DNA of 64,000 nucleotides from Streptomyces kronopolitis (lineage in GTDB: Bacteria; Actinomycetota; Actinomycetes; Streptomycetales; Streptomycetaceae), in the NCBI RefSeq assembly GCF_014646275.1, contig NZ_BMND01000009.1, forward strand, positions 62,001 to 126,000. The letters are read 5' to 3'. The notes under the pieces are model-generated. The model had not been told where the DNA came from and made no database searches. It saw only the letters and a list, made by a program, of their open reading frames with translations. A program made the position numbers and the translations under genes. Below, piece after piece: positions 18,023 through 27,129 of this stretch (positions are counted from its first letter, which is position 1; each line of letters starts with the position of its first letter).

Positions 18023-19599
18023 CCGATCCCGCAGCTTCCCGGCCCGACACCGCGGCCGAGCACGAACACGAACACGACGACGAGGCCATCGCCGAACTCG
18101 GCTACAAGCCCGAGCTGAAGCGCACCCTGGGCAACTTCCACACCTTCGCCGCCGGCATCAGCTACATCTCGATCCTCACCGGCACCTTCCAGCTGTTCTA
18201 CTTCGGTGTCGCCCACGGCGGCCCGGCGTACTGGTGGTCGTGGCCGATGGTCTTCCTCGGGCAGCTGATGGTGGCGTTGTGCTTCTGCGAACTGGCCGCC
18301 CGCTATCCGGTGGCCGGGTCCATCTACAACTGGGCCAAGAAGCTCGGCGGCCCGCACATCGGCTGGCTCGGCGGCTGGATGATGCTGACCGCCTCCATGG
18401 TCTCGCTGTCCGCGGTGGCGCTGGCCTACCAGGTGACGCTGCCGCAGATCTCGTCGTGGTTCCAGTTCATCGGCGACGGCACCGGCAAGTCCGCCGCCGA
18501 GAACGCCGTGCTCCTGGGCACCGTCCTGATCGCCTTCACCACCCTGGTGAACGCCTTCGGGGTGAAGCTGATGGCGCGGATCAACTCCGCGGGCGTGGCG
18601 ATCGAGCTGATCGCCGCCATCGTCCTGGTCCTGCTGCTGGCCGCACACATCACCCGCGGGCCCAGCACGGTGACCGACACCTTCGGCCTGGGCAAGGGCC
18701 AGAGCCTGGGCTACTTCGGCGCCTTCCTCACCGCCTCGCTGGCCTCGGCCTACGTCATGTACGGCTTCGACACGGCCTCCTCGCTCGGTGAGGAGTCCAA
18801 GGACCCCGGCCGCAACGCCCCCCGCGCGATCCTGCGGGCCCTGGTCGCGTCCTTCCTCATCGGCGGCCTGATCCTGCTGTTCGCCCTGCTGGCCGTGCCC
18901 GATCTGCACGCCAAGCAGCTGTCCGTGGACGGCCTGCAGTACGTGGTGCTCTCCACGCTCGGGTCGACCGTGGGGCAGATCGTGCTGTGGTGTGTGGTCA
19001 TCGCGATCACCGTGTGCGATCTGGCGGTGCACACCGCCGGCATCCGGCTGGCGTTCGCGATGGCCCGGGACAACAACCTCCCGGCGGCCTCCCTGCTCGC
19101 CAAGGTCAGCCCGCGCTTCCAGACCCCGGTGCTGCCGGCCGTCATCATCGGGCTGGTGGGGATCGGCATCCTGCTCATCAATGTCAACCAGCCGCAGATC
19201 TTTTCGGTGATCACCAGCATCGCGATCATCATGATCTACCTGGCGTACCTGGCGGTCACCCTGCCGATGCTCGTCCAGCGGCTGCGCGGCAACTGGACCC
19301 CGGCCAAGGGGAAGTTCACCCTCGGCAAGTTCGGTCTGCCGGTGAACATCCTCGCCGTGCTCTGGGGCCTGGCGATGTCCCTCAACCTCGCCTGGCCGCG
19401 CGCCGCGGTCTACAACGCGACCGGCCCGCAGCACTGGTATCTGCGCTGGGGCGCCTTCCTGTTCATCGGAGTCGTGGCGATCGGCGGATTCGCCTACTAC
19501 TGGTTCGTCCAGCGCAAGAAGACGGGCGTGCTGGCCATGCACGCCGCCGTCGCCTCCGACCCCGGCACCCCGGGCGACAGCGGCGCCCCCACCCCCTGA
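18019..19599 (+). CDS. APC-family permease, probable choline/amine importer
   Basis: A 526-residue membrane protein with about 12 hydrophobic segments and the amino acid/choline transporter (ACT) pattern of the APC superfamily: LGYKPELKRTLGNFHTFAAG, CELAARYPVAGSIYNWAKKL, then SAYVMYGFDTASSLGEESKD. This group includes yeast GABA and choline permeases. Translation starts at GTG 18019 inside the betB stop, so it is coupled to betB. Between an aldehyde dehydrogenase and a GMC oxidoreductase, choline or a similar amine is the likely substrate. The His/Glu/Asp-rich N-terminal tail (EHEHEHDDE) is unusual and may be a soluble regulatory tail. Confidence 0.85.
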   Translation: MTDPAASRPDTAAEHEHEHDDEAIAELGYKPELKRTLGNFHTFAAGISYISILTGTFQLFYFGVAHGGPAYWWSWPMVFLGQLMVALCFCELAARYPVAGSIYNWAKKLGGPHIGWLGGWMMLTASMVSLSAVALAYQVTLPQISSWFQFIGDGTGKSAAENAVLLGTVLIAFTTLVNAFGVKLMARINSAGVAIELIAAIVLVLLLAAHITRGPSTVTDTFGLGKGQSLGYFGAFLTASLASAYVMYGFDTASSLGEESKDPGRNAPRAILRALVASFLIGGLILLFALLAVPDLHAKQLSVDGLQYVVLSTLGSTVGQIVLWCVVIAITVCDLAVHTAGIRLAFAMARDNNLPAASLLAKVSPRFQTPVLPAVIIGLVGIGILLINVNQPQIFSVITSIAIIMIYLAYLAVTLPMLVQRLRGNWTPAKGKFTLGKFGLPVNILAVLWGLAMSLNLAWPRAAVYNATGPQHWYLRWGAFLFIGVVAIGGFAYYWFVQRKKTGVLAMHAAVASDPGTPGDSGAPTP

Positions 19600-19612
19600 C
19601 TGGAGCGGCACG

Positions 19613-21175
19613 ATGTCCCAAGAAGCCCCTGTGGACGAGTTCGACTACGTGGTGGTCGGCGGCGGCACGGCCGGAGCCGTCGTCGCGGCCCGGCTCAGCG
19701 AGGACCCGGCGGTCAGCGTCTGCCTCCTGGAGGCCGGCCCCTCCGACGTCGGTGACGACAACGTCCTGCGGCTGGACCGCTGGATGGGGCTGCTGGAGTC
19801 CGGCTACGACTGGGACTACCCGGTCGAACCCCAGGAGAACGGCAACAGCTTCATGCGGCACGCCCGCGCCAAGGTGCTCGGCGGCTGCTCCTCGCACAAC
19901 TCCTGCATCGCCTTCTGGGCCCCGGCCGAGGACCTCGACGAGTGGGCCGCGATGGGCTGCACCGGCTGGAGCGCGGCCGACTGCTTCCCGCTCTACCAGC
20001 GGCTGGAGAACAACGACGCCCCCGGCGACCACCACGGCCGCAGCGGCCCGGTGACCCTGCGCACGGTTCCGCCCAACGACCCGTGCGGGGTGGCCCTGCT
20101 GGAGGCCTGCGCGGCGGCCGGCATCCCGACGACGCCGTTCAACTCCGGCCGGACCGTCATCCGCGGCGCAAACTGGTTCCAGATCAACTGCCGCCCCGAC
20201 GGCACCCGTTCCTCGGCCTCGGTCTCCTACCTCCACCCGGTCATGGGCACCCGCAAGAACCTGGAGGTACGCACCGGACTCCAGGCCAGGCGCCTGAACT
20301 TCGACTCCGCCCGACGCTGCACCGGCGTGGACTACCTCGACCCCGACCTGGTCCACACCCGCACCGTCAACGCCCGCCGCGAGACCGTCGTCTCTTGCGG
20401 CGCCGTCGACACCCCGAAGCTGCTGATGCTCTCCGGCATCGGCCCGGCCACCCATCTGCGCGCCACCGGCATCGACCCGCTCGTCGACTCCCCCGGCGTC
20501 GGCTCCTCCCTCCAGGACCACCCGGAGGGCGTGATCATGTGGGATGCCCGGCGGCCCATGGTCACCTCGTCCACCCAGTGGTGGGAGATCGGCATCTTCG
20601 CCGACACCGAACCGGGCCTCGACCGCCCGGACCTGATGTTCCACTACGGGTCGATGCCGTTCGACATGAACACCTACCGCCGCGGCTATCCGACCTCGGA
20701 GAACGCCTTCTGCCTCACCCCGAACGTCACCCGCGCCCGCTCCCTGGGCACCGTGCGCCTGCGCACCCGCGACTTCCGCGACAAGCCCATGGTCGACCCG
20801 CGCTACTTCACCGATGAACACGACATCCGCGTGATGACCGCGGGGCTCCGCCTGGCCCGCGAGATCGTCTCCCAGTCCCCCATGGCCGACTGGGCCGGCA
20901 CCGAACTCGCCCCCGGCTCCTCCGCCCGCACCGACGCCGAGCTGCTCGACTACATCCGCACGACCCACAACACCGTCTACCACCCGGCCTGCACCGTCCG
21001 CATGGGCGCCGCCGACGACCAGGCGGCCCCCCTCGACCCCCAGCTCCGCGTCAAGGGCGTCACCGGCCTGCGCGTGGCCGACGGCTCGATCATGCCGTTC
21101 CTGCCCGCCGTGAACCCCTGCATCACCACGATGATGATCGGCGAAAAGTGCGCCGACCTGCTGCGCAACAGCTGA
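19613..21175 (+). CDS. betA: GMC-family FAD oxidoreductase, choline dehydrogenase-like
   Basis: A 520-residue GMC oxidoreductase. It has an N-terminal FAD dinucleotide fold (DYVVVGGGTAGAVVAARLSE), GMC signature 1 around GGCSSHNSCIAFW and signature 2 in SCGAVDTPKLLMLSGIGP. The C-terminal catalytic region has the His of TVYHPACTVRMG (about residue 457) and the Asn of NPCITTMMIG (about residue 500). With betB and the permease it would oxidise choline to betaine aldehyde. The start has GGAG eight bases upstream, 13 bases after the permease stop. Other alcohols are possible substrates. A minus-strand riboswitch lies just past its 3' end and points back across it. Confidence 0.85.
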   Translation: MSQEAPVDEFDYVVVGGGTAGAVVAARLSEDPAVSVCLLEAGPSDVGDDNVLRLDRWMGLLESGYDWDYPVEPQENGNSFMRHARAKVLGGCSSHNSCIAFWAPAEDLDEWAAMGCTGWSAADCFPLYQRLENNDAPGDHHGRSGPVTLRTVPPNDPCGVALLEACAAAGIPTTPFNSGRTVIRGANWFQINCRPDGTRSSASVSYLHPVMGTRKNLEVRTGLQARRLNFDSARRCTGVDYLDPDLVHTRTVNARRETVVSCGAVDTPKLLMLSGIGPATHLRATGIDPLVDSPGVGSSLQDHPEGVIMWDARRPMVTSSTQWWEIGIFADTEPGLDRPDLMFHYGSMPFDMNTYRRGYPTSENAFCLTPNVTRARSLGTVRLRTRDFRDKPMVDPRYFTDEHDIRVMTAGLRLAREIVSQSPMADWAGTELAPGSSARTDAELLDYIRTTHNTVYHPACTVRMGAADDQAAPLDPQLRVKGVTGLRVADGSIMPFLPAVNPCITTMMIGEKCADLLRNS

Positions 21176-21203
21176 TCAAGGCACACGTACGACCTACGAG
21201 GTG

Positions 21204-21310
21204 GGCTCCCTTCGCCGGCATTGTCCGGATCAGGTGCTAGGGGTCGCCTTCCGGTCTCCCGACCTTCCAGCCTCTCAGCCCGACCTTCCTTCATGTCCCC
21301 GGCGAGAGCC
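21204..21310 (-). promoter_or_regulatory. TPP riboswitch aptamer (THI element), apparently orphan
   Basis: Read on the minus strand this is a full THI-box. P1 pairs GGCTC (21310-21306) with GAGCC (21208-21204). P2 pairs GGGG near 21300 with CCCC at 21243-21240. The conserved CTGAGA is at 21278-21273, followed by a Streptomyces-style extra hairpin (GGTC-GGGA-GACC). Then come CCTGATCCGG (21234-21225), AATGCCGGCG (21222-21213) and AAGGGAG. These match the pyrimidine- and pyrophosphate-sensor helices of TPP riboswitches. No thiamine gene follows; transcription would run antisense into betA. Confidence 0.85.
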
Positions 21311-21955
21311 AGAACTCCCTTCTCCGAGGCCCGTCCAGCCGAACTCCCTCGCTCGCCCCGTAGGCCTTGTTTCAGGATACTCCGGATTTCAGGGGATGGA
21401 AGGGACGAAGCGACATTTGCCGCCCGAGCCTGGGGACGTGAAATACGCCTCCTGACCAGCAGGGATCTTTGAAGCCTTCAGCATGCCGGCAATCGACGCT
21501 CTCCGCCCTTGATCGCACCCCTCAGCGGACGATTCCGGCTCGCGGCAAAGAAAGACCTGCCCATATGGCACCCAGGAGAGCGACGGACGCCGAGGCCCCT
21601 GCCGACGCTCCGACGCAGCACACAGTTACCGTGCATGCGGCGACGGTCACCACTGCGAGTACGGTGATCGGTCGATCCCCGCCACCAAAGAGCAGAGGCA
21701 TCCGCCCTCGCGCTCGTGACATACAAGCACCGTGTGAAGTCATGGGCTCCGAGTCATCGCCGCCCGTGTCGTGAGGGGGGACGGCTCCACAGAGTCAGGA
21801 GATCGACAGGAGCGGCCGTCCGGGTCGATTCACTCCCGGGTGGGCGCCCCTGGCGGATTCCTGGCGATACGCCGAGCAGAACTTTGCACCCCTCTTGCAC
21901 TCCCTTGGGTGTCATCTGATGGGCTGTTGCGTCGGTATGACCAAGGGGGATCAGC
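21311..21955. other. Lower-GC intergenic region at the left border of the RHS island
   Basis: This 645-base stretch is visibly less GC-rich than the flanking operon and has no convincing long gene. It contains the upstream region of the minus-strand riboswitch (a possible -10 TATCCT on the minus strand at 21379-21374, no clear -35), a candidate small membrane-protein gene, and the promoter region of the WXG100-like gene. Confidence 0.4.
21522..21701 (-). CDS. Possible small two-helix membrane protein
   Basis: A 59-residue frame from ATG 21701 (GAGGG just upstream) encodes MPLLFGGGDRP, then ITVLAVVTVAACTVTVCCV and a second apolar stretch SVALLGAIWAGLSLP, i.e. two potential membrane segments separated by Gly/Ala/Ser. 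The composition is unlike a random antisense frame, which would be rich in Arg, Pro and Gly. Against it, the third codon positions are only modestly GC-rich and no family is recognised. It could be a real hypothetical gene or chance. Confidence 0.3.
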   Translation of the reverse strand: MPLLFGGGDRPITVLAVVTVAACTVTVCCVGASAGASASVALLGAIWAGLSLPRAGIVR

Positions 21956-22687
21956 ATGGCAATTGAACTACCCGATGAGGTGGTGTCGTTCCTTCAGTTC
22001 ATCGGGGTGAACTGGCCGAACGTCAATGAGGACAAAGTCCGAGAATTCGGTTCCCACGTAAGGGACTTCGCGCAGACACTGGACAATACGCATAAGGACT
22101 CGACGTCAACAATCCACCAACTGGCCGAGGTGTATCAAGGGGCGTCCTACGAGGCGCTGCTGGCCAAGTGGGGGCAACTGTCGAACGGTCACATGACGGA
22201 GCTGATCAACGCCAGTCACACGGTGGCCACCGCGCTGGATGTCGCGGCGGACACCATCGTGGCGATGAAAATGGAGGCGATCGCCGAGCTGATCGTGCTG
22301 GCCATCACCTTCGTGGCCGATCAGGCAGCAGCGGTCGCCACCCTCGGAATCGCGGAGGCTGCCGAGGCACTGGTGATAGCAGCGGGCAGGAAGCTCGTGA
22401 ACTTCCTTGAACAGCAACTGGAGCAGTACATCATCGGCCAGGTCATCGAGGCGGCCATCAATCCCCTGGTGGAGGTGGTGGGCAAGGCGGTGAGCGGGCT
22501 GGTCTTCCAGGCCGCCGAGTCCGCGCTCGGCGTCTCCGCCGGCGCCGGGTGCAGTGTCGGGACGAGCTTCTCGATCCACCCCGAGGAGTTGCACACGCGC
22601 GCCGAGCTGTTGCGCGGGCATGCGAGGGCGGTGGCGTCACACGCCGCGGAATTCGAGTCGAAGGCCGCGGGGGTGAGCTTCGAATGA
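21956..22687 (+). CDS. WXG100-like protein paired with the RHS toxin
   Basis: A 243-residue alpha-helical protein. The N-terminal 100 residues form two predicted helices around a WG turn (EALLAKWGQLSNGHMTELIN), as in WXG100/ESAT-6-like type VII secretion substrates. A hydrophobic middle (AELIVLAITFVADQAAAVAT, residues 105-125) and a C-terminal helical region with HPEELHTRAELLRGHA follow. Such proteins are adaptors or targeting modules for polymorphic toxins exported by type VII secretion in actinobacteria. The ATG follows AAGGGGGA at 21943-21950. Its stop overlaps the RHS start (ATGA), so the two are made together. No ESX machinery is in this window. Confidence 0.75.
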   Translation: MAIELPDEVVSFLQFIGVNWPNVNEDKVREFGSHVRDFAQTLDNTHKDSTSTIHQLAEVYQGASYEALLAKWGQLSNGHMTELINASHTVATALDVAADTIVAMKMEAIAELIVLAITFVADQAAAVATLGIAEAAEALVIAAGRKLVNFLEQQLEQYIIGQVIEAAINPLVEVVGKAVSGLVFQAAESALGVSAGAGCSVGTSFSIHPEELHTRAELLRGHARAVASHAAEFESKAAGVSFE

Positions 22688-25600
22688 GCAACCGGATCGT
22701 CAAGGCGCTCGAGGACGGCGCGGAGAAGCTGGGCAAGACCCTGGCCAAGGACGCGAGCAAGGCAGTCCAGGACCTGTACCACGGGGCGGGCGACCGGCTG
22801 AAGAAGGTTGCTACCAACCATGCCGAGAACGACGCCAAGCACGCCGCCGAACTGGACAAGCTGCTCAAGGGCAACAAGCACGACATGCCCCAGGCCCCGC
22901 ACGCCACGGGCGGCGGCCGTCGCAACGTCACAGGCCCTTCCCAAAGCGCCCGTGACGAGGCCGAAGCCGGCCACCCACACGACAAGACACGTCGCGACGA
23001 GGGCAAATGCACCGACGGTACCGACCCCGTCGACCTGGCCTCGGGCAAGGTCTTCCTTTCCCAGACCGACATCGCCCTGCCCGGCTCGCTGCCGCTGACC
23101 TTCACCCGCAAATTCGAGTCCTCGACCCGTATCGGCCGTCACGTCGGCCCTTCCTGGTCCTCCACCGTCGACCAGCACCTGGAGATCGACGACCAAGGTG
23201 TCGTCTTCGTCACCGAAACCGGCATGCTGCTGCGCTATCCACTCCCGGGGGCCGGCGAGCGGGTGTTGCCGAAGGACGGTCCGCGCTGGCCGCTGATGCG
23301 CACACTCCAGGGCGATTGGGCCGTCAACGATCCGGAAACAGGCCACACCCGATACTTCAGCGACGCCCTGCACCGTCCCGGCATGGCCCTGCCCGACGAG
23401 ATCACGGACCGCAATGGGCACCGGATCACCTTCGACTACGCGGACGCGACAGGCATCCCGTATGCGATTCGCCACAGCGCCGGCTACGAGCTCAGGCTGA
23501 CCTGTGACGACGAGGGGCGCCTCACCGCGCTGCGGCTGGTCGGCGCGGCCGACGACGGCTCGGACCAACTACTGAGGTCCTACGGGCACGACGATGACGG
23601 CAACCTCACCACCGTCACCAACTCCACCGGCGCCGTTACCCGGTTCGAGTACGACACCGAGCACCGGATGACAGCCTGGGTCGACTCCAACGACTCCCGC
23701 TACGAGTACACCTACGATCGGTATCACCGCTGCACTGCCCAGTCCGGGGCCGAGGGGCATCTGACCAACCGGTTCTCCTACGGTGAGCCCGACTCGGAGA
23801 CCGGGACCCGCACCACCATCCACACCGACGGGCGGGGCGCCTGCACCCGGTACCTCATCAACGACCGGCTCCAGGTCGTCGCGGTCACCGACCCGCTCGG
23901 CAGCACCACCCGCACCACTTACGACGCCGACGACCGCCCCGTGCAGATCACCGACCCACTGGGCGCCAGCACGCAGCTGACGTACGACGAGGCCGGGCGC
24001 CTGGTCTCCCTCATCCGTCCCGACGGTTCCACCAGCACCGCCACCTATACGGACCTGGGCCTGCCGGCGCAGATCACTGGTCCGGATGGCCGGACGATCC
24101 ATTACGAGTACGACACCAAGGGCAATAGGGTCGCCGTCACAGACCCCGCCGGACGGATCACGCGCTTCGCCTACGACGGATCCGGCCACCTCACCTCGGT
24201 CACAGACCCGCTGGGACACATCAGCCGCATCGAGTCGGATGGCGCCGGACTCCCCCTCACGGTCATCGACCCATTGGGCGCCGTGACGTCCTTCCACCGG
24301 GACCGTTTCGGCCGTACCACTTCCGCTGTTGACCCTCTGGGCAATGTCACCCACTGCCAGTGGACCCCCGAAGGACATCTGGCAACCCGACTGAACCCGG
24401 ACTCCACCCGGGAATCCTGGATCTACGACGGGGAAGGAAACTGCACCGCGCACACTGACCCCTTGGGTCAGGTCACTACATTCGAGTACGGGCACTTCGA
24501 CCAACTGAAGGCGCGCACCGACCCGGACGGCGCACGCCACGAGTTCACGCACGACACCGAACTCCGGCTCACGAACGTGACCAACCCCCAGGGGCTGACC
24601 TGGAACTACGAGTACGACGACGCCGGCCGCCTGATCTCCGAGACGGACTTCGACGCTCGTGCACAGACGTATGCACACGACGCGACGGGCCGACTGACCT
24701 CACGTACTACAGCACTCGGTCAGACGATCCGCTTCACCTATGACGCGCTGGGCCGCAAGGTCTCCAAGGACGTCAATGGCGAGATCACCACATACGCCTA
24801 CGACGCAGTCGGCCGGCTCACCCAGATCATTGCTCCGGACAGCGAACTTACCTACAGCCACGATGCGTTGGGGCAGCTCGTCGCCGAGACGGTGAATGGC
24901 CGAACCACCACGTTCGCCTACGACAGCCTCGGGCGCCGTATATCCCGCATCACACCCACCGGTGCCATGAGTCAATGGACCTACGACGCAGTGGGACAGC
25001 GCACGAGCCTCGATGCCTCCGGCCGCACAATGACCTTCGGTTACGACGCGCTCGGCCAGGAGATGTCCCGCACTCTTGGCGAAATCTCCTTGGCCAAGCA
25101 ATTCGACCCCCTCGGTCGTCTCACCGACCAGCACGTCACCTCGGCAACCGAAACCCTTCAGCACCAGGCATACAGCTACCGCGCGGACGGATATCTCACA
25201 AGCATCGACGACCATCTCAATGGTGTCCGCCGCTTCGAGCTCGACAAGGGCGGTCGGGTCACTGCCGTATCCGCCCGCAACTGGAATGAGGCCTACGCAT
25301 ACGACGCGGCCGGAAACCAGACCCACGCCACCTGGCCTGACCGTCACCCGGCCCCCGAGGCCCGTGGAGAGCGCACCTACACAGGCACCCGCATCAAACG
25401 CGCCGGGGCCGTCCGGTACGAATATGACGCGGCTGGCCGCACCATCCTCCGCCAGAAGACCCGCCTTTCCCGTAAGCCGGAGACCTGGCATTTCACTTGG
25501 GATGCAGAAGACCGTCTGACCTCATGCACCACTCCCAACGGAACCTGTTGGAAGTACGCCTATGACCCACTCGGTCGACGCATCTCGAAACGACGCCTCG

Positions 25601-26466
25601 GCGAAGACCAAAAAACGGTCCTGGAGCGGGTGGAATTTACTTGGGACGGCCATACCCTCTGCGAACAGACCGAAGGGGAAATAGTCCTCACGTGGGATCA
25701 CCAAGGCCTCATCCCACTGATCCAACGGGAACGCAAACTGCGCAGTTCCCACATGATTTCGGCATCGCAGCCGGAGGTCGACGAGCGCTTTTTCGCCATC
25801 GTCACCGATCTCGTCGGCAGCCCCACTGCGCTCATCTCAGAGGCCGGTGACACTGCCTGGCGCGCCCGGACAACGCTGTGGGGATCCACGGCGTGGAACC
25901 GCGGAGCCACGGCGTACACGCCGCTGAGATTCCCGGGACAGTACTTCGATCCAGAGACTTCCCTCCACTACAACTACTTTCGGCACTGCGATCCTGGCAC
26001 GGGGCGTTATCTGACACCTGATCCTTTGGGTCTGGAGCCGGCCGACAATCCGGTTTCCTATGTGCGGAACCCATTGACGGCATTCGACCCGCTCGGCCTC
26101 GCGCCTTACGAGTCGTCCGGCGAAGAACCACCGGTCAGGCTTTACAAGGCTCCTCAGCCCGGTCTGGGGCAGCATCAGAGGGACAACGGCTACCTTCCGG
26201 AAGACTTTCCGGGAGGGGACAATCATCCATCAGGGTACGATGGGCGTGCGTACTTCTCGAAGGATAATTTCGACCTCCCGTTGAACAAGTACGCCAAGTT
26301 TTACCGAGAAGGCCTAATCGAGGTGAGGATACCCGCCGAAGACTACAGACAGCATTTCCAAAAGTACGACAGGCCGTACGAAGGGGGACCAGACATTGAA
26401 GTCCCCATTCCACATGAAGGACTAAGTCAATTGAATAAATATCCGCGGATTTGGCACCGACTGTGA
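22684..26466 (+). CDS. RHS-repeat polymorphic toxin with C-terminal toxin tip
   Basis: A 1260-residue protein. It has a basic helical N-terminus, a DUF6531-type region (TDPVDLASGKVFLSQTDI) near residues 115-135, then about 25 YD/RHS repeats (patterns such as YDAVGRLTQI and YDALGRKVSKD). It ends in the RHS core (LRFPGQYFDPETSLHYNYFR, GRYLTPDPLGLEP). After the junction DPLGLAP near residue 1140, a variable domain of about 120 residues begins PVRLYKAPQPG, contains GRAYFS, GLIEVRIPAEDY and DIEVPIPHEGL, and ends in IWHRL. The strand pattern and final Glu suggest, without proving, an ADP-ribosyltransferase-like toxin. The GC of this tip drops sharply, as expected for exchangeable toxin tips. Confidence 0.9.
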   Translation: MSNRIVKALEDGAEKLGKTLAKDASKAVQDLYHGAGDRLKKVATNHAENDAKHAAELDKLLKGNKHDMPQAPHATGGGRRNVTGPSQSARDEAEAGHPHDKTRRDEGKCTDGTDPVDLASGKVFLSQTDIALPGSLPLTFTRKFESSTRIGRHVGPSWSSTVDQHLEIDDQGVVFVTETGMLLRYPLPGAGERVLPKDGPRWPLMRTLQGDWAVNDPETGHTRYFSDALHRPGMALPDEITDRNGHRITFDYADATGIPYAIRHSAGYELRLTCDDEGRLTALRLVGAADDGSDQLLRSYGHDDDGNLTTVTNSTGAVTRFEYDTEHRMTAWVDSNDSRYEYTYDRYHRCTAQSGAEGHLTNRFSYGEPDSETGTRTTIHTDGRGACTRYLINDRLQVVAVTDPLGSTTRTTYDADDRPVQITDPLGASTQLTYDEAGRLVSLIRPDGSTSTATYTDLGLPAQITGPDGRTIHYEYDTKGNRVAVTDPAGRITRFAYDGSGHLTSVTDPLGHISRIESDGAGLPLTVIDPLGAVTSFHRDRFGRTTSAVDPLGNVTHCQWTPEGHLATRLNPDSTRESWIYDGEGNCTAHTDPLGQVTTFEYGHFDQLKARTDPDGARHEFTHDTELRLTNVTNPQGLTWNYEYDDAGRLISETDFDARAQTYAHDATGRLTSRTTALGQTIRFTYDALGRKVSKDVNGEITTYAYDAVGRLTQIIAPDSELTYSHDALGQLVAETVNGRTTTFAYDSLGRRISRITPTGAMSQWTYDAVGQRTSLDASGRTMTFGYDALGQEMSRTLGEISLAKQFDPLGRLTDQHVTSATETLQHQAYSYRADGYLTSIDDHLNGVRRFELDKGGRVTAVSARNWNEAYAYDAAGNQTHATWPDRHPAPEARGERTYTGTRIKRAGAVRYEYDAAGRTILRQKTRLSRKPETWHFTWDAEDRLTSCTTPNGTCWKYAYDPLGRRISKRRLGEDQKTVLERVEFTWDGHTLCEQTEGEIVLTWDHQGLIPLIQRERKLRSSHMISASQPEVDERFFAIVTDLVGSPTALISEAGDTAWRARTTLWGSTAWNRGATAYTPLRFPGQYFDPETSLHYNYFRHCDPGTGRYLTPDPLGLEPADNPVSYVRNPLTAFDPLGLAPYESSGEEPPVRLYKAPQPGLGQHQRDNGYLPEDFPGGDNHPSGYDGRAYFSKDNFDLPLNKYAKFYREGLIEVRIPAEDYRQHFQKYDRPYEGGPDIEVPIPHEGLSQLNKYPRIWHRL

Positions 26467-26481
26467 GAGGAATTGTCACCG

Positions 26482-26757
26482 ATGATCAATGAGCAAGAGT
26501 GGGAAGAGGCGAAGCGGAAGCTCCCGTTCGGCGTACGCACACAAGGTTCCGTCGTTCGACACAGCGGATTTGGATTCTTTGTGCAGCTTTCGGAATTTCC
26601 CGATGTTACAGCCGTGGTGGACGCGATCTCTTACCTCCCGCGCGGCCAGATGGCCCCTCGCGCTGAATGGCCGGCGATAGGGGAGACAATCGAAGGAACC
26701 GTCGTGGACCATATCGAGCACAATCATGAAATCAAGCTTCGGGTGGAGCCGACGTGA
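26482..26757 (+). CDS. Small S1/OB-fold-like protein, probable immunity protein of the RHS toxin
   Basis: A 91-residue protein begins 15 bases after the RHS stop; the GAGAGGA that overlaps the RHS end serves as SD. Its core VRTQGSVVRHSGFGFFVQLS, then IGETIEGTVVDHIE and HEIKLRVEPT, resembles an S1-type OB fold (GxVxxxxxFGxFVxL, then GxxVxGxVxxxD). Position immediately after a polymorphic toxin and the same low GC identify it as the likely cognate immunity protein. An S1-like immunity fold could mean RNA or translation-factor mimicry. It could instead be an unrelated S1-domain protein, but gene order makes that less likely. Confidence 0.7.
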   Translation: MINEQEWEEAKRKLPFGVRTQGSVVRHSGFGFFVQLSEFPDVTAVVDAISYLPRGQMAPRAEWPAIGETIEGTVVDHIEHNHEIKLRVEPT

Positions 26758-26926
26758 CGCCTGACAGCCTTGAGCATGAAGGCGCCACTTCTCGGTATCG
26801 CCGGTGTGACGGGCACGTTCCGGACGCGGCTCGTGAGCAACTCACCGTGCAGCCCGCGGTGTTGTTCCGCATCTGACGAGCGGAGGGCGGCTACTGCTGG
26901 CCGCGGTACCTGGGCAGTGGGGCAGG

Positions 26927-26961
26927 GCGGCGTCCGGGGCGCATAGCGGCCCGGACGCCGC
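26927..26961. terminator. Hairpin, probable terminator of the toxin/immunity operon
   Basis: A perfect 12-bp stem, 26927-26938 (GCGGCGTCCGGG) with its complement at 26950-26961, with an 11-base loop, 170 bases past the immunity stop. It is the first strong hairpin downstream of the operon. Confidence 0.5.
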
Positions 26962-27129
26962 GTTGAAGGAAACAGCGGTCCGCAAGGGCGTGTACGGGCC
27001 CGAGGTTGGCGGGGAGTTCCGAGGCGTGGCGGGTGCCCCTCTTCGAAGCGCAGCTCGCCCACACGTCGGCCGGCTGATGCCCTCACCGAGGAGCGGACCC
27101 GCCACACCACCGAGCCTCCGGTGACACGA

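Noticed and set aside
20977..21294. Minus-strand frame starting inside the TPP riboswitch and running into betA
   Set aside because: It begins within the aptamer, has no SD, and its sequence is a low-quality antisense frame; it does not give the riboswitch a target gene.
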